Source: Phoebastria nigripes
Lineage: Eukaryota > Chordata > Aves > Procellariiformes > Diomedeidae
Assembly: GCA_035582835.1 (NCBI GenBank)
Contig: JAYKAV010002109.1
Span: 310,001 to 374,000 of the forward strand
Direction: 5' to 3'
DNA length: 64,000 nt
In this document: piece by piece, positions 46,085-56,739 of the stretch
Position numbering within the stretch: the first letter of the stretch is position 1
Layout: each line of letters opens with the position of its first letter
The notes under the pieces: generated by a model
The model's input: the letters and a program-made list of their open reading frames with translations, nothing else
Told to the model about the DNA's origin: nothing
The model's database searches: none
Translations under genes and position numbers: made by a program

Positions 46085-49000
46085 TGCTCAAAGCACAGGG
46101 CACGTTGCTTCTGCAGGGAATGTAGAATGCCAAGTGTCCCAGCAGTAGGCGCATCCCCACAGCCATCGCCCGCGCTCCCTCCCCAGGCCATGGGCAGGGC
46201 TGCTGGCCATGGGGACCAATGTCCTCCTGCTCCAGCCCATGGTGACACTCGTGCCTGGCCGGCTCTGCGGGGACAGCCCTTCGGAGTAGGATCCAGGTTG
46301 TTCCCCACCCGCCATGTCTTTCTTCCCCTCGCCATCCCCAGGGGTTTGGAGGTACATCGAGTGACGGTTACTGGGGACTTTGCNGGTAGCGGTGACACCT
46401 GAAAGTCACCCAGCGATGCTGCCAGCGGTGTTTGATGGGGAGGGACGAGCCGGGGAGGCGTTTGGAGGGCACCACCATCCCCGTCACNATGCTGCCCCGC
46501 TCGCCGAGCTCTGAGCCCAGAAGCCCGCTGGAAGCGGAGAGGCGAGCGCTTGCTGGGAGCTTGCGGGGGCCTTCTGGTTGCCTCTTGGAGATGCTGTATA
46601 AACAGTTGCAGCCCAGGCCCATCTGTCAGGTTTAAGTGTAAACACCCCTGCTGCGGTAGCAGTGAGCCCCTTTCCCAGGAGCAGGGCTCCGGGTGATTGC
46701 AGCGCTGCCCGGGACATTTGGGCTCTTCCCCCCGGTGCCCATGGGACCACTGGATCTGCCTGCAAACGCACCGACTGTCCTGATGAATTACACCGCTGCA
46801 GCACACCCCGGGTGCAACTCAGAGGAGTGCAACCTTCAGAGACGAGCATTGCCTTTCCATGGCTGTGTTCAGCGGGGAGCCCGGAGGGATGCCGAGGCAG
46901 GGGTGCATTTCTCCGTGGTGGATGCTATTGCTCCGCAGAGCAGCAACTGGACTGTTGGGCTGGTCACAGGTAGTTTGTACAATCTGCCGTGGAGCAGCCG
47001 ATTAGGACCATTCAGCCTCTTCACCACCTAGTTTTCTCTGCTCCATTAATTCAGGATTCCTCTGCAATTAGATATAATTTGGTTTTAATCAAAACATGCT
47101 CCATTGCTGCCCGCTGCCACTGTTTGGAGCCGCAGCAAGCACCTGACCACGCACGGGGCAAGGCTCAGCATCCCCTCGCCGCTCCTCTCCTATGGGCTTC
47201 TGGAGGAATGAGGGCAGAAAAGAATGAAGTGACCATAGTGGGTGGCTGCAGAGATGCGGAGCAGATGGGCCACCGGGTCAGTGCAGAGGAGCCTGCGGTG
47301 CTGGGAGCCCTGCATGTGTGTACAGTGAGCTGGGAGAATTAGTGCCATAAGGACAAGGCGGAGCCATTTTGATGGTGGACTGATAATTGTCTACTTGACT
47401 TATTTCAAGATTTTGAAGTTTCTGTCCTGATGCGAAAAAAATAAGCCTGTTCATAAAGGGGGGAAGAGGGTTTGTGCTGAGCACAAGCGTGAAGGCACAC
47501 GTACCACCCGTCGTGGGGCCCAGAGCTGGGCCCAGGCAGCTCCCCTGCCTCTGCCCAATGCCTCTCGGGGGGGTGGCCGCCAGGGAAAGGGTTAATTTAA
47601 CCAGTTCTCATGCGGTTTTGGAAAGTTCCTTTTTTCCAGGAGGCTGCCTGACGCACACTGACAGGGGCCTTTCAGCTGAGCACAAAGGCAGTGCTCTCCC
47701 CTTGCCCTCTCCATCTCTCCCATCCGAGCCAGCAAGCAGCTATAATCTCACTAGCAGAGGCTTTTACTGCTGTCGCTTCGAGCCTCCTTTGCCATGTGAG
47801 TGGCTCAGATCTCCAGCAATGTAAAAAAGCTAATGAACGAGTAATAAACAAGTGTAACCGAGCAGAAAGCCTGCACGCAATAACATCTGAGCCAACACNG
47901 CTTTTAGACGAAGCTTGGAGACACCACCAACAAACAGATATGTAATTAAAGAAAGTCTAATCTTCTTTGGTATCCAGAGATAAAAAAGGGGGAGGGGGCA
48001 TGCGTAGAGGTGACAGGGAGGGGACGTCATGGTGGAAACAGAAATAGAAGGAGAGAAAGAGAAAAGGAGGAGGGAGGGTGGTTGGAGACTGCACTGCACG
48101 AGCTGGAGGGAAGGGGTCCCGGGGAATGAGTCCCTGTGGGGTTTGCTCTCCTCCCACCTTATGAGAGGAGGAGAAAAGCTGGAGGAGCATCCTCCGAGGT
48201 GAGTTGAGGTGTTCGGGGAGGTGTGGGAAGTGTTCCCGCTCGCTGCAAGCCAGGGAGGGCAGGGAGCCGGCCAGGAGCCCTAGGCTGGACTTGCCATGGG
48301 GTGCAGGTCCCTGGCCCATCCCTTCCCTCTCCTGCTGCNGCTCCTCTCCCCGGCCGTGCAGGGGGGATGCTCGGCCAGCAGGTACCACTGTGCTAGCACA
48401 GCCCGTGCAGGCAGCAGGGACCTGGTTCTCTGGGCTCTGGCTCCTTGTCTTGCCGAGCTGATCACTGCTGGGGACCAGCTGCAAGGTGCCACGGCAATCA
48501 TTCATATTTTCCCTGGCTCATTAAAAAAAAAAGGAAGAAATGTTGCTTTTTTTGGTAAAGATAAATAAGGAAAAAGAAAAGCTGAAGCCCGTTAAAGTCA
48601 TCTTCCCCCTGGCTGTTAATCACAATTACCCATCAGAGCCTTCAGGGGTCAAGGACCATGACAGAAATGAGGGCTGTCTGTGTTAACTTGCCTTCATTGT
48701 CTGAGCCGGGCTGCCATCCATCAGCTGTCCCCAAAGTGCCCATTTGTGTGACAGAGGAGGGACAGCCGAGGGACGGGCAGGCAGCAGGCAGCACTGCCCA
48801 CGCCGAGCCGTCGGCAGGAGCAGGACAGGTTGCAGCCTCCCGCCGGACCCGCTGCACGCCGTGCATCGGGCTGCACCCTAGAACAGTGCGAGGAAGCCCC
48901 AGATCCACCTGGAATGCTTTAGTAATGCTGGAGTAATGTTACTTAAAATAGCAGTTCCAACCACTGGTAGTTATCCCACCATTTTCCTTAGCTGTGATAT

Positions 49001-49276
49001 TAAAATGCCTGGCCAGAACAGCGTGACAGACAAAGTGAAACTCCAGGAGACGTTATGAGAAATGACAACCTAATACCTTTTGATGAAGTCACAGGTCACC
49101 ATTTCTTCCTCCTAATTTCCACAGCTAAAAAAAAAAAAATGCAGTCCTCTTGTTCCCTCTGGTTAAAAGTCATAAGAAAAGTAAATTAACAGCATCAAAG
49201 ATAAAAAAAAAAAGCCCTACATAAAAGCGATTGGTCAATTTGAAGACCAGCTGAAAAGACTTGGGAAGAGAGCCAA
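46085..49276. other. Non-genic DNA, no supported gene
   Basis: GC-rich single-copy sequence runs to about 46.9 kb. AT-rich, element-like patches follow near 47040-47110, 47340-47440 (with GAGCCATTTTGATGG, containing a YY1-type GCCATTTT) and 48560-48660 (GTTAATCACAATTACCCATC). A purine-only tract lies at 48046-48078. Short A runs lie at about 49127-49139 and 49204-49213. No coding frame is recognised. Confidence 0.5.
48046..48078 (+). repeat. Purine-only tract, 33 bp
   Basis: Thirty-three consecutive A or G bases (GAGAGAAAGAGAAAAGGAGG core). Such a mirror-like purine tract can form triplex DNA. No repeat family is implied. Confidence 0.8.
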
Positions 49277-49408
49277 GGTCCTGATTCAGCAGGGCTTGCC
49301 ACTTTAAATATCTGGGTTGGTCCTTTGAAGAAAATCATTGAAGTCAATGGACTTAGTTAAGTGTTTGAAATTAGACGGATGATTAAGCCCCTTGCTGAAC
49401 GGAGGCCT
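49277..49408. mobile_element. Palindromic MITE-like element, ancient
   Basis: The left end reads GGTCCTGATTCAGCAGGGCTT and the right end, read on the other strand, reads AGGCCTCCGTTCAGCAAGG, so the two are inverted repeats of each other. The centre carries the near-palindrome TCATTGAAGTCAATGGA. From memory this matches a short non-autonomous element, abundant in turtles and crocodilians and fossil in birds, whose ends begin GG(C/T)CCTGATTCAGCA. I cannot name the family. I did not find clear target duplications. The copy is about 130 bases and heavily diverged. Confidence 0.6.
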
Positions 49409-50467
49409 CAAAAGTTAAATTACCTTATAACCATGGCAGTAAAACAGTCTCCACGCCAGGCAGAGTTTTCCCTTCCTCGCTGCAGAGGGCAGCTCTGTAC
49501 GTCGGGGGCGGACGCTGCGGGGGGAGGTTTGCCCCCCAGCCCCGCTGCCTGCTCCAGCCCAGCCAGCCCGCAGCCTCTCGGCTGCCCACGGCAGGAAGAC
49601 TCCCTCTCTTTTCGCCTCTTTTGCCATTTGCTCCCTAATTGACTATCTTTAGAACCAATTTTATTATCAGCTTCCTTAAGTCCCACATTATCTTCATCAG
49701 GAGCAATTTTAAGATGAGTTATCTTACCTATAAGTGCAGCCACTCCTGTTCTGCAGCGGTGGACATCTGTATAACAGCTGCCAGAGACATGTCAGGGGGA
49801 AATTGGAAAGATGCATTGCAATGATTGTTTACTGAGTGGTTTAATAAAATCAGCTTAATTTGTAAGTAGGGGAGTAGGAGCAGAAGTATGTTCCTGCGAG
49901 CTCTATTACTTGAACCTGGAAACATCTATCAGAGTCTCAAACAAAAGGAGACAAAGAATATATTGCGCTTGGTATTTCTTCTCCAGATAGATTGATTTAT
50001 CATTGTCANGCCTGTTCCTTCCTTCCCTCTGCATTCCTGTCTCTTGGTAATACCGTAATATCTTTTATTATAGTACATTATATAATGCAGTCCATTGCTG
50101 TGAATATTGTTATTCCAAACCCAGACTTCTTTATTCAGACCCAGTTCTGGCAACACTCTTTTGCAATCAAGGAAGTCTCCTCCTTGAGTTAGCTTTGAGT
50201 CAGAACTGTGCAGATACACCTGCATTTTGTCTGCTGCAGCGAGCTTAAGGAAAAGAAAAAAACCTCGTCATTTAGAAGGTCCTAATCTGTGGATTAAGGC
50301 CCAGCCAAGCAGCCATACGTGCTCTGCAGCTAGCTTCAAAAAGGAAGAGGAAAGAGCAGTATTTCTACTGAAAATGGATTTTCAGGGGCTACATGGGGCT
50401 GATTCCTGGTGGTGGACCTGGAATTTTTGTTGGGTTTTTTTCTGCTTTCCCTCGTTGCCGTGGAAGG
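49409..50467. other. Non-genic DNA, AT-rich, element-like
   Basis: The sequence from about 49640 to 50220 is AT-rich and without a coding frame. It contains CATCTG and CAGCTG E-boxes near 49770, GATGCATTGCAATGATTG near 49811, TGGTTTAATAAAATCAGC near 49839, and TGAATATTGTTATTCC, a SOX-type core, near 50101. It may contain one or more conserved non-coding elements. Confidence 0.4.
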
Positions 50468-50632
50468 GAGGGAGCTGCCCGCGGGGGCTGCGCTGGCCGG
50501 AGGAGCTGACGACCCTCCCGGACGCTGCGCTCCCGAGGGAGCAGAGCCGGGCGCTCCGGCTGCGGCGGGGCGGCATCACGGGCTGCGCAAACCTGCCCCT
50601 TCATCCCCGGGCTCTGCTCGGGCCCGTATTTA
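50468..50632. promoter_or_regulatory. Third, small CpG island
   Basis: I count about 20 CpG in about 165 GC-rich bases, with little depletion. It is too short for the classical island definition but stands out sharply from the AT-rich DNA on both sides. It lies immediately downstream, on the minus strand, of the candidate exon at 50671-50834. It would lie upstream of nothing recognisable on the plus strand. Confidence 0.4.
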
Positions 50633-50670
50633 GCACAAAATTAGCCACTCCAGCCTTTCAATTTACTGAG

Positions 50671-50834
50671 TCAAAATAGGCTGGCCAACATTTCCTTGAA
50701 GTACTCGTACAGTGAGCGATGCGTCTGTCTGCAGCTATCGCGCAGCCAGGCCTGGAGAGCGAGGAAAGCTTTCCGTGCCATGTTCAAATAAGAACACTGA
50801 CGCCCATTTAACGCTGTGATTAAGAGCTGAAGCC
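50671..50834 (-). CDS. Candidate terminal coding exon of an unidentified gene
   Basis: On the minus strand TTCACTTCCTGACTTCTCAG|GG gives a good splice acceptor, with a pyrimidine-rich tract and AG, at 50835. The reading frame then stays open for 54 codons to a TGA at 50671-50673. The exon begins two bases before a codon boundary. The peptide has mixed, protein-like composition (Leu-, Arg-, Tyr- and Phe-containing, helix-prone, ending KEMLASLF) unlike the low-complexity products elsewhere, and includes an internal Met at ATGGCA in good initiation context. I do not recognise the family. There is no upstream exon in view, and no clear poly(A) signal was found before the CpG island. A chance frame beside a chance acceptor is the main alternative. 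Confidence 0.22.
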
Positions 50835-50883
50835 CTGAGAAGTCAGGAAGTGAATCAGTTCGGATTCTCAACGCATGTCTCAC

Positions 50884-51474
50884 GCTAACATCAGCGAGTC
50901 ACGCTGCACATCCCGACGTCTCATGGCCTGGCGCTGTGCTGACGAAAGCACGACTGCTAAAAAAACCCTCCCAAGGAGAAAAACAAGCAAAAAAGGCACA
51001 ACCGGGTCCCTTTGTCTAACTCCTTGTGTTTGGGTATTTAAAATCACAGTCTGATCAGGAGGCTTCCAAGCTTGCATTGCAGGTTTTGAACATCCATTGT
51101 TTTGAAATACTTACTTTTACTTCTTTTTACTTGAAAAGCCCAGGCTGATATTTGTGAATACATTGTGGCACAACTTCCTGGGAAAGTGATATTTCCCTTG
51201 TGTACCAGGACAATAACAGCAGAAGAATTACAAATTGTTTCTATGCTGGAGTCTGCATACAGAGACCTTCTCTGCTGCTTTGTTCCCAAATATTGTCTAC
51301 AGCTTCCCGAGTGCCACAGCCACTAAATACAGTTACAATAGCTGGTGACCGGAGCGGTGGATGCACGGGGATAACGGTTTTGGGGGTTCTGTTTAAAGTC
51401 TGCATACCCTTCTTAAGTCATCATGGATGGTAAATGGCCAGAAAGCCTGACGATGAGAAAGGACTGGCCAGTCA
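50884..51474. other. Non-genic DNA, nothing recognisable
   Basis: Single-copy sequence up to the old CR1 fragment. If the exon candidate at 50671-50834 were real, this would be the 3' part of its upstream intron. Confidence 0.45.
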
Positions 51475-51710
51475 CATGGTAATTCATTGCCACAAAGTAG
51501 TGTAGTAGCCAAAGGTATTAAAAGGTTTCCAGAAAGGATTAGATGCCTTCTTTGAAGGCAGGTCCAACAGGGGTTATTAAGCAGCTCCAGAAGTATAAAC
51601 CATGGCCTGGCAGAACGTGGGAGGATACACAAGGGATAAAATCACTCTATACATGACTTATTTCTTGTGCTCTTCCTTGAGAAACCACATCTGGCTGTGG
51701 CTGGCAACAT
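51475..51710 (+). mobile_element. Old CR1 LINE 3' fragment
   Basis: AATTCATTGCCACAAAGTAG at 51481, AGAAAGGATTAGATGCC near 51531 and ATCACTCTATACATGACTTA near 51641, followed by CTTGTGCTCTTCC, appear in the order and spacing of the 3' region of older CR1 elements as I remember them from turtles and birds. The fragment is 5'-truncated, as is usual for CR1, and is clearly more diverged than the CR1 at 55096. It contributes no intact reverse transcriptase. Confidence 0.65.
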
Positions 51711-54189
51711 CACGCTGCTCTAGATGCACTTTGGTCAGGCCCCGTATTTTTGTCTAACAGCCGTAATATCAACAAAGGGTCTTTCGCAGGGCGGGCGGGC
51801 GGGCTGCAGGCCCCGGGGAGAGGGGAGTGGGCGAGCAGCGTGCAACCCGGGCAGTGACCCGGGGGAGAGCGGCAGCGGGGCCAGGGCATCGCTGCGGAGA
51901 GGACGGGATGCTGCAGGCGGGCAAGGGTGGCCGAGACCTGTGCCCGGCTGGGGACGCGGCGGCAGCAGGTCTCCCTGCTCACCATGCCCAGACTCAAAAC
52001 GCAGCGTGGCCACATCTGCAGTGGCTGCTGGATGCTGCCTGTCCAGGTCTCATCAGCTTCCCTGGTTTGACACTCGGAAGGCTCTGGTGTGCTGCTGTGA
52101 GACCAGGGGGTTAACGTTTTATAGCAACATCAGGGAAGGGGGAATAGAGGAAAAAGGTTCTCGAATGTCAACAAAAAAATTATCTTGTGCAAATAAACAG
52201 AATAGATGGATTATCCCTTGTTGTTTGCGCAGGGAATTGCTGGAATGCCTGCCCGCTGCCGGCGCTCCCCGAAGCTGCCGGGGGCCCGGGCTTGTTTTCC
52301 ACGGGGGGCTGGCTCCAGCCCGCCCCGCTGTTTGCCTTGGGCTCACGGAGCAAACTGCCTCCAGATCGTTTTCCCAGGCTGTGGTCTGGTTGCACGCACG
52401 ATGGCTACGTGCTAAAGCAATTGGGGATGTTTCAGTCCTTCATGTCATACATGTACCCGCAAGCTTCTTCTCCTACCTGCTCTGTGGGTGAACAGCACAA
52501 CACGGGCTTCCAGTCTCCCCGCTTCCCAGCCTCCTATCTTCGGCCTTCGCTGAATCCTTTCTCTACAAATAAAGGCTTAGATCAGAACAAGATCTAGCCA
52601 GGATGCACAAGACATCCAAATGCAAAAGATAAAGAGCTAAATACAAATGTTATCCATATACTCTTCCACCAGAGGATCTCCAAGCACTTTCCAGGCAGTC
52701 ATTAATCACTGCAGTCATCGAGCGAGGTTTGGTGGTGATGCCCACAGCTTTGCTGGAGGGCACATCAGACCCCCAGAACTCAGGGAGGTCCAGCCTTTGA
52801 GTTTGAGGAGCGTTTTGCAATGGTGGGATGCCCAGGCTGGCATGGGAGAGCTGGAGCTCTGCGTGCCGTGTGGGGGAGATCCCACGCCGTGACTCCACCG
52901 TCTGTTCTCAGCCATTCCTTTCCTGGCCAGACCTTCCGCCTCTCCTCTTTGCAGAAGGCATTTCACACGTGCAGCCAACTCCCCAGCAATGAAAACTTCC
53001 CTCTGCATACATCATCCTTCGACCCCTTCATGGCCACTTTGTACTGAGTGGGATGGAAAGTCTGCCCTTGAGCTTGAGGCTGGATTTCAGCCTGGCTTGG
53101 GCTCCAGGCTGAAGCCTGCAGTCAGACCTGAGCTTTGGCAGGCAGAGGAGGAACACGTATCGTCAGGTCCATCTCTGGCTGCAGCTGATGAGTGTTTTAT
53201 GGGGAGGAGAGAGCACAGCCGGTCCCTGTTTCTGATGTGGGCCACCCAAAACCAGCAGCAGACATATACCCAGAGACACCTGTGCACGCACACAAGCTAA
53301 CAATTATCCAGCACACGTGTGCTGTAGAGGAGTCTATACAGCAGGGAAGAGCAGATCTCCTGGGGCCCTCGGCTTTAATATCCTCTGGATTTAATATCTC
53401 GAAACTACACATTTATGGAAACCCAAATACGCACACACGCCTGCACATGTGGGAAATGAAGGGCAAGCAAATGCAGGTCCATGCTCCATTGGCATGGCCA
53501 GCGAAGCACAGGGCAGAGCTGTGGTACCATCAAAGTGGAGAAGACCAGGAAAGCAGCCCTGGCTCATTTGTTTTTCGTGACATCATGGCCTCCTCTGGCT
53601 TTTTTCACAGTTTCCCTCTGTTGTATTTAATAGACTTAATGGATCACACAGCACTATAACAACAACAGACCTTCAATGTTTTTATTAAAGCCATCTACAA
53701 AAATCCCTCTGTGCTATAGCTTTCCTGCAGGGTGACTTCTGCTGAGATGCTGTTTCCATTAAGGACAATTGCAGAGAATAAAGAAGGAATGAACAAACAA
53801 ATGGAAAAAGAAGAGGCGGGGGAGCGGTGGAGCAGAGTGTTTGAGCTGCTGGTGGAAAGGGGGTGAAGCGGGGCTGGCCCGCACCTTCAGCCACGTCCCA
53901 CTGCCCACGTCTGACTGGGACTCCTGCTACGCAGCCTGGCACGCAGGGCAGCGGCAGGTCCTCCTCGCAAAGCAAAATTGATTTCATTAGCTGTGATGTC
54001 AGAACCGCCGGCTCTGGCCTCCCAGTGAGATCACAGAGGGGAAATGCCATTTTTATACTTGTCGGGTGTGACTTATTTGCTATATCCATTAAAGCTGTAA
54101 GCGATGCAGAGGGAAGAAGCTTTTCCCCGCTCAGGAACAGTCTGGTGTATGCCTCGCGGTTTGATGTATGTCACCACCCAGCCAGTGTT
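51711..54189. other. Non-genic DNA, no supported gene
   Basis: A GC-rich block lies at about 51790-51970, with CpG density lower than in the listed islands. The remainder is single-copy. The frames are unrecognised and overlap between strands. Confidence 0.5.
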
Positions 54190-54312
54190 GTGTTATTGGT
54201 TATTAAACATTTATATCTGTAGTGCTGCAAAGCAGGTTGGTGAGCCGTTGTGCTGGGTGCCGCACAAAAATAATGGGAGCAATAGTCTTTGTTTCGCAGG
54301 GAGTTGTTACCT
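54190..54312 (+). mobile_element. Fragment of an ancient amniote interspersed repeat
   Basis: ATTTATATCTGTAGTGCTGC near 54208, TTGTGCTGGGTGCCGCACAAA at 54248-54268 and AGCAATAGTCTTTG shortly after recall, in order, a widespread reptile and bird repeat with the signature TTGTGCTAGGCGCTGTACAAA followed by a CAGTCCCTG box. I cannot give its family name. The copy is diverged and incomplete, with no coding capacity. Confidence 0.5.
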
Positions 54313-55095
54313 CCCTTCGTTCATGTGCTGGGCTGGAATGTGAGCTCCAGGAAAAGCGTCTCTCCGGCCCCCAGCGATGCAGCATCAGCATGGGACCTGC
54401 TGCTACAGCAACGCCATGTGAAAATGAGAGTGGGGCATTTGCCTCTGTCGCTGCAGCGTCATTCCTGAGCGCAGGCAGCGCGGCAGTGCCCGGAGCAGCC
54501 ATGGAGGCAGTTTGGGAAGCCCGACAGCTGATCAGATACCGCCAGCCATTTGATCAGTGACCTGGCAGAGTGAGATGGGAGATGTGCAGTGCTGCAGTCG
54601 CTCCTGCTGCTCGGGCTGATGGTGGAGCTGGGACGGAGGGACCCCCCCCCAGAAACCTGCAGGTGCAGCTGTGAACGGGGACGGGGTCAGACCAGACAAA
54701 AGATAAGGAGCTACGTAGATTTCAAGGAAATTTGGCTTGGTTCCATTCTGAAGACAAGTTTTACCCATCTATAATTTATCTTCTCAGGTGAGAGGACCAT
54801 TGGGATATGTCTCTTGAGGTTCTCCCAGGGATGTTGTGCCATCCTTTCGGCTATCACTGGCCATACAGCAGGGGAATGTCTCAGCCACTGAAACGCCATT
54901 GAAGACCCCTCCTCTCTGCACCGTGACATGGAGCACCACCGGGGAGACCTAACAGGCCAGGAAAAGGGGAGCCACATCCAGCCCTAGATCCAGATCTCCC
55001 GATGTGCGGCTGGGCTCTGGAGCGGCTGGAAGGGGTTTTGAGCCTGTGCATACTTGGCGCTTTCATACCAGCTTCTTTGTCACTCAGGTAGGAAA
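54313..55095. other. Non-genic DNA, nothing recognisable
   Basis: Single-copy sequence between two interspersed repeats. A C9 run lies at 54642-54650. Confidence 0.5.
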
Positions 55096-55230
55096 TAGAA
55101 TCATAGAATGGTTTGGGTTGGAGGGGCATCCTCAACTAGATCAGGTTGCTCAGAGCCCCGTCCAACCTGACCTTGAATGTTTCCAGGGATGGGGCATCTA
55201 CCACCTCTCTGGGCAACCTGTTCCAGAGGA
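55096..55230 (-). mobile_element. CR1 LINE 3' end, 5'-truncated
   Basis: Read on the plus strand, TAGAATCATAGAATGG is followed by TTTGGGTTGGA, CTAGATCAGGTTGCTCAGAG, CAGGGATGGGGCAT and CTCTGGGCAACCTGTTCCAG. This is the reverse complement of the avian CR1 3' region including its terminal TTCTATGATTCTA repeat. Compared with the form I remember, about 50-60 bases between the GGTTGGA and CTAGATCAGG boxes are missing, so this is either an internal deletion or a subfamily trait. Similarity fades after GTTCCAG. CR1 makes no poly(A) tail and usually no target duplication, and none is seen. Confidence 0.92.
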
Positions 55231-56667
55231 ACAGGCTAGGGTTTGTCCAGCACACCACAGCCCAGATCCCCGGCCAATACCCTGAGCTGGTCCTTCTGCC
55301 TGGCTCAGAGGCCGAGCTGTGCAGGAGCTGTGGTCCGCAGCAAGAGGTGTGTGAGGCAGCTTTCTGTGCTTACACTTGCCCTCTGCCTGCCAGTTGCATG
55401 CATTCCTTCTCCATTTGCTGAAAGACTCTCAGCTTTCCTTCTGCTTCTTTGATCCTTTTTATTTCCCAAAACTGATAGCTGGGCATTTCATTTTGTGGAT
55501 GCGCGGAGTTTAGAAAGGTCTCGAAAAGCACTTCTGTTTCTGCAGGACCTTGGGGCTTCTCGTCTGGCTGCAGCTGTCATCAGGCTCCTGCCCACTGTCC
55601 CAGCATTGACAAAATGTTCTCCTGCAGGCTTGGGGTAGAGAAAGTAGGGGACGGATAGGAATTCCTTTGAAAGGGAGATTTCAGTTTTTAACTGCAGCTT
55701 TGAACCTTCCTCCCAAATCCCAGAGAACCTGACCCAACCGATCCCATCAGTCAGCACCCACAACTCCAGCTCTGAAGTTTACTCTTCCGTCCGTACCACC
55801 ATCCCAAGTAGCATGATGATGGATTAAGTCTTTCAGTCTTGCAGGTATTTTGGTTTTGAGAGCATCCTGGTCAACCAAGGTCCGCCATGGGACATCAAAT
55901 GTCGTGGCCTCTGTTGTGGCAGGAAGGGAACTACACAAACACTATGGGTAAATCAATGCCTAACAAGCTGGTCTTTCATTTACTCTGGAGCTATCGGAGG
56001 CATCTACTGCACTTGCATGTGCGGTCATTAAGGACATATCAGTGCTGAGCAGGAGCAGCTCATCTCTGTGCCATCCCAGGTGGCTGTGGGACACTTTTCA
56101 GAGCCCAGGCTTGAAGCACATGTTGCTGGTTGGTGTCTGGATTTTTATTTTCCCAAGGACTCCCTTTCTGTCTCGTTACCTTGTGTCTGTACCCCTCTGT
56201 GTGCGAGCTCTCAAATACCAAGGACTTCTTCTCTCAAAGGGTTGACAGACTTGGGTAAGACTCCCTGATTTATGCCACTCTGACACTTGGTTGGCTAAAA
56301 CACCTAGAGAAGACCATCCTACCTGCCCTGCCAGAGCTGTTCACTAAACCCTAAATCAAAAGAGACTGCTCCTTGCCTCCCCTTTTCCTATAACAAATCG
56401 CAAACCATTTCCATTTGTCCGTAGCCAGCACGCTGTTCCCCTTAATGCGCTAAGCTTCCCAACATGATGTTTAGCACATGTTCTTTTGCACTGCCCCCCT
56501 CTGCTCAAAGGCAGCCTTATAGTTTGCAAATGGGATGAAACCACTGTGCGGCCCCGCGTCTTGGCTCCGCTCCCACCATACTCTGCACATGCCAGAACCT
56601 TTGCTGCACCTTCCAAGTCATTATGTATGTTCAAAAGCCTGCCAGAAAGGCTAGGAGGATAAAAGNA

Positions 56668-56739
56668 AGCAAAAAAAAAAAAAAACCAAGAAAACCACCA
56701 AAAAACCCCCCAAAAACCCCACAACCCCAAAAACCCCCT
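56668..56739 (+). repeat. A/C-rich low-complexity tract
   Basis: A run of about fifteen A is followed by alternating A and C blocks (AAAACCACC, AAAAACCCC) over about 70 bases. The T/G-rich complement underlies the Phe/Gly/Trp-rich minus-strand frames here. Confidence 0.85.

Noticed and set aside
45898..46806. 302-codon minus-strand frame
   Set aside because: It opens at GTG and much of it is the reverse translation of the E-box minisatellite.
50409..50633. Plus-strand frame with a signal-peptide-like hydrophobic start
   Set aside because: The first codon is GTG with an in-frame stop a few codons upstream and no ATG. The hydrophobic stretch comes from TTTTTGTTGGGTTTTTTTCTG composition and the rest is CpG-island sequence. 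I saw no acceptor that would splice an ATG onto it.
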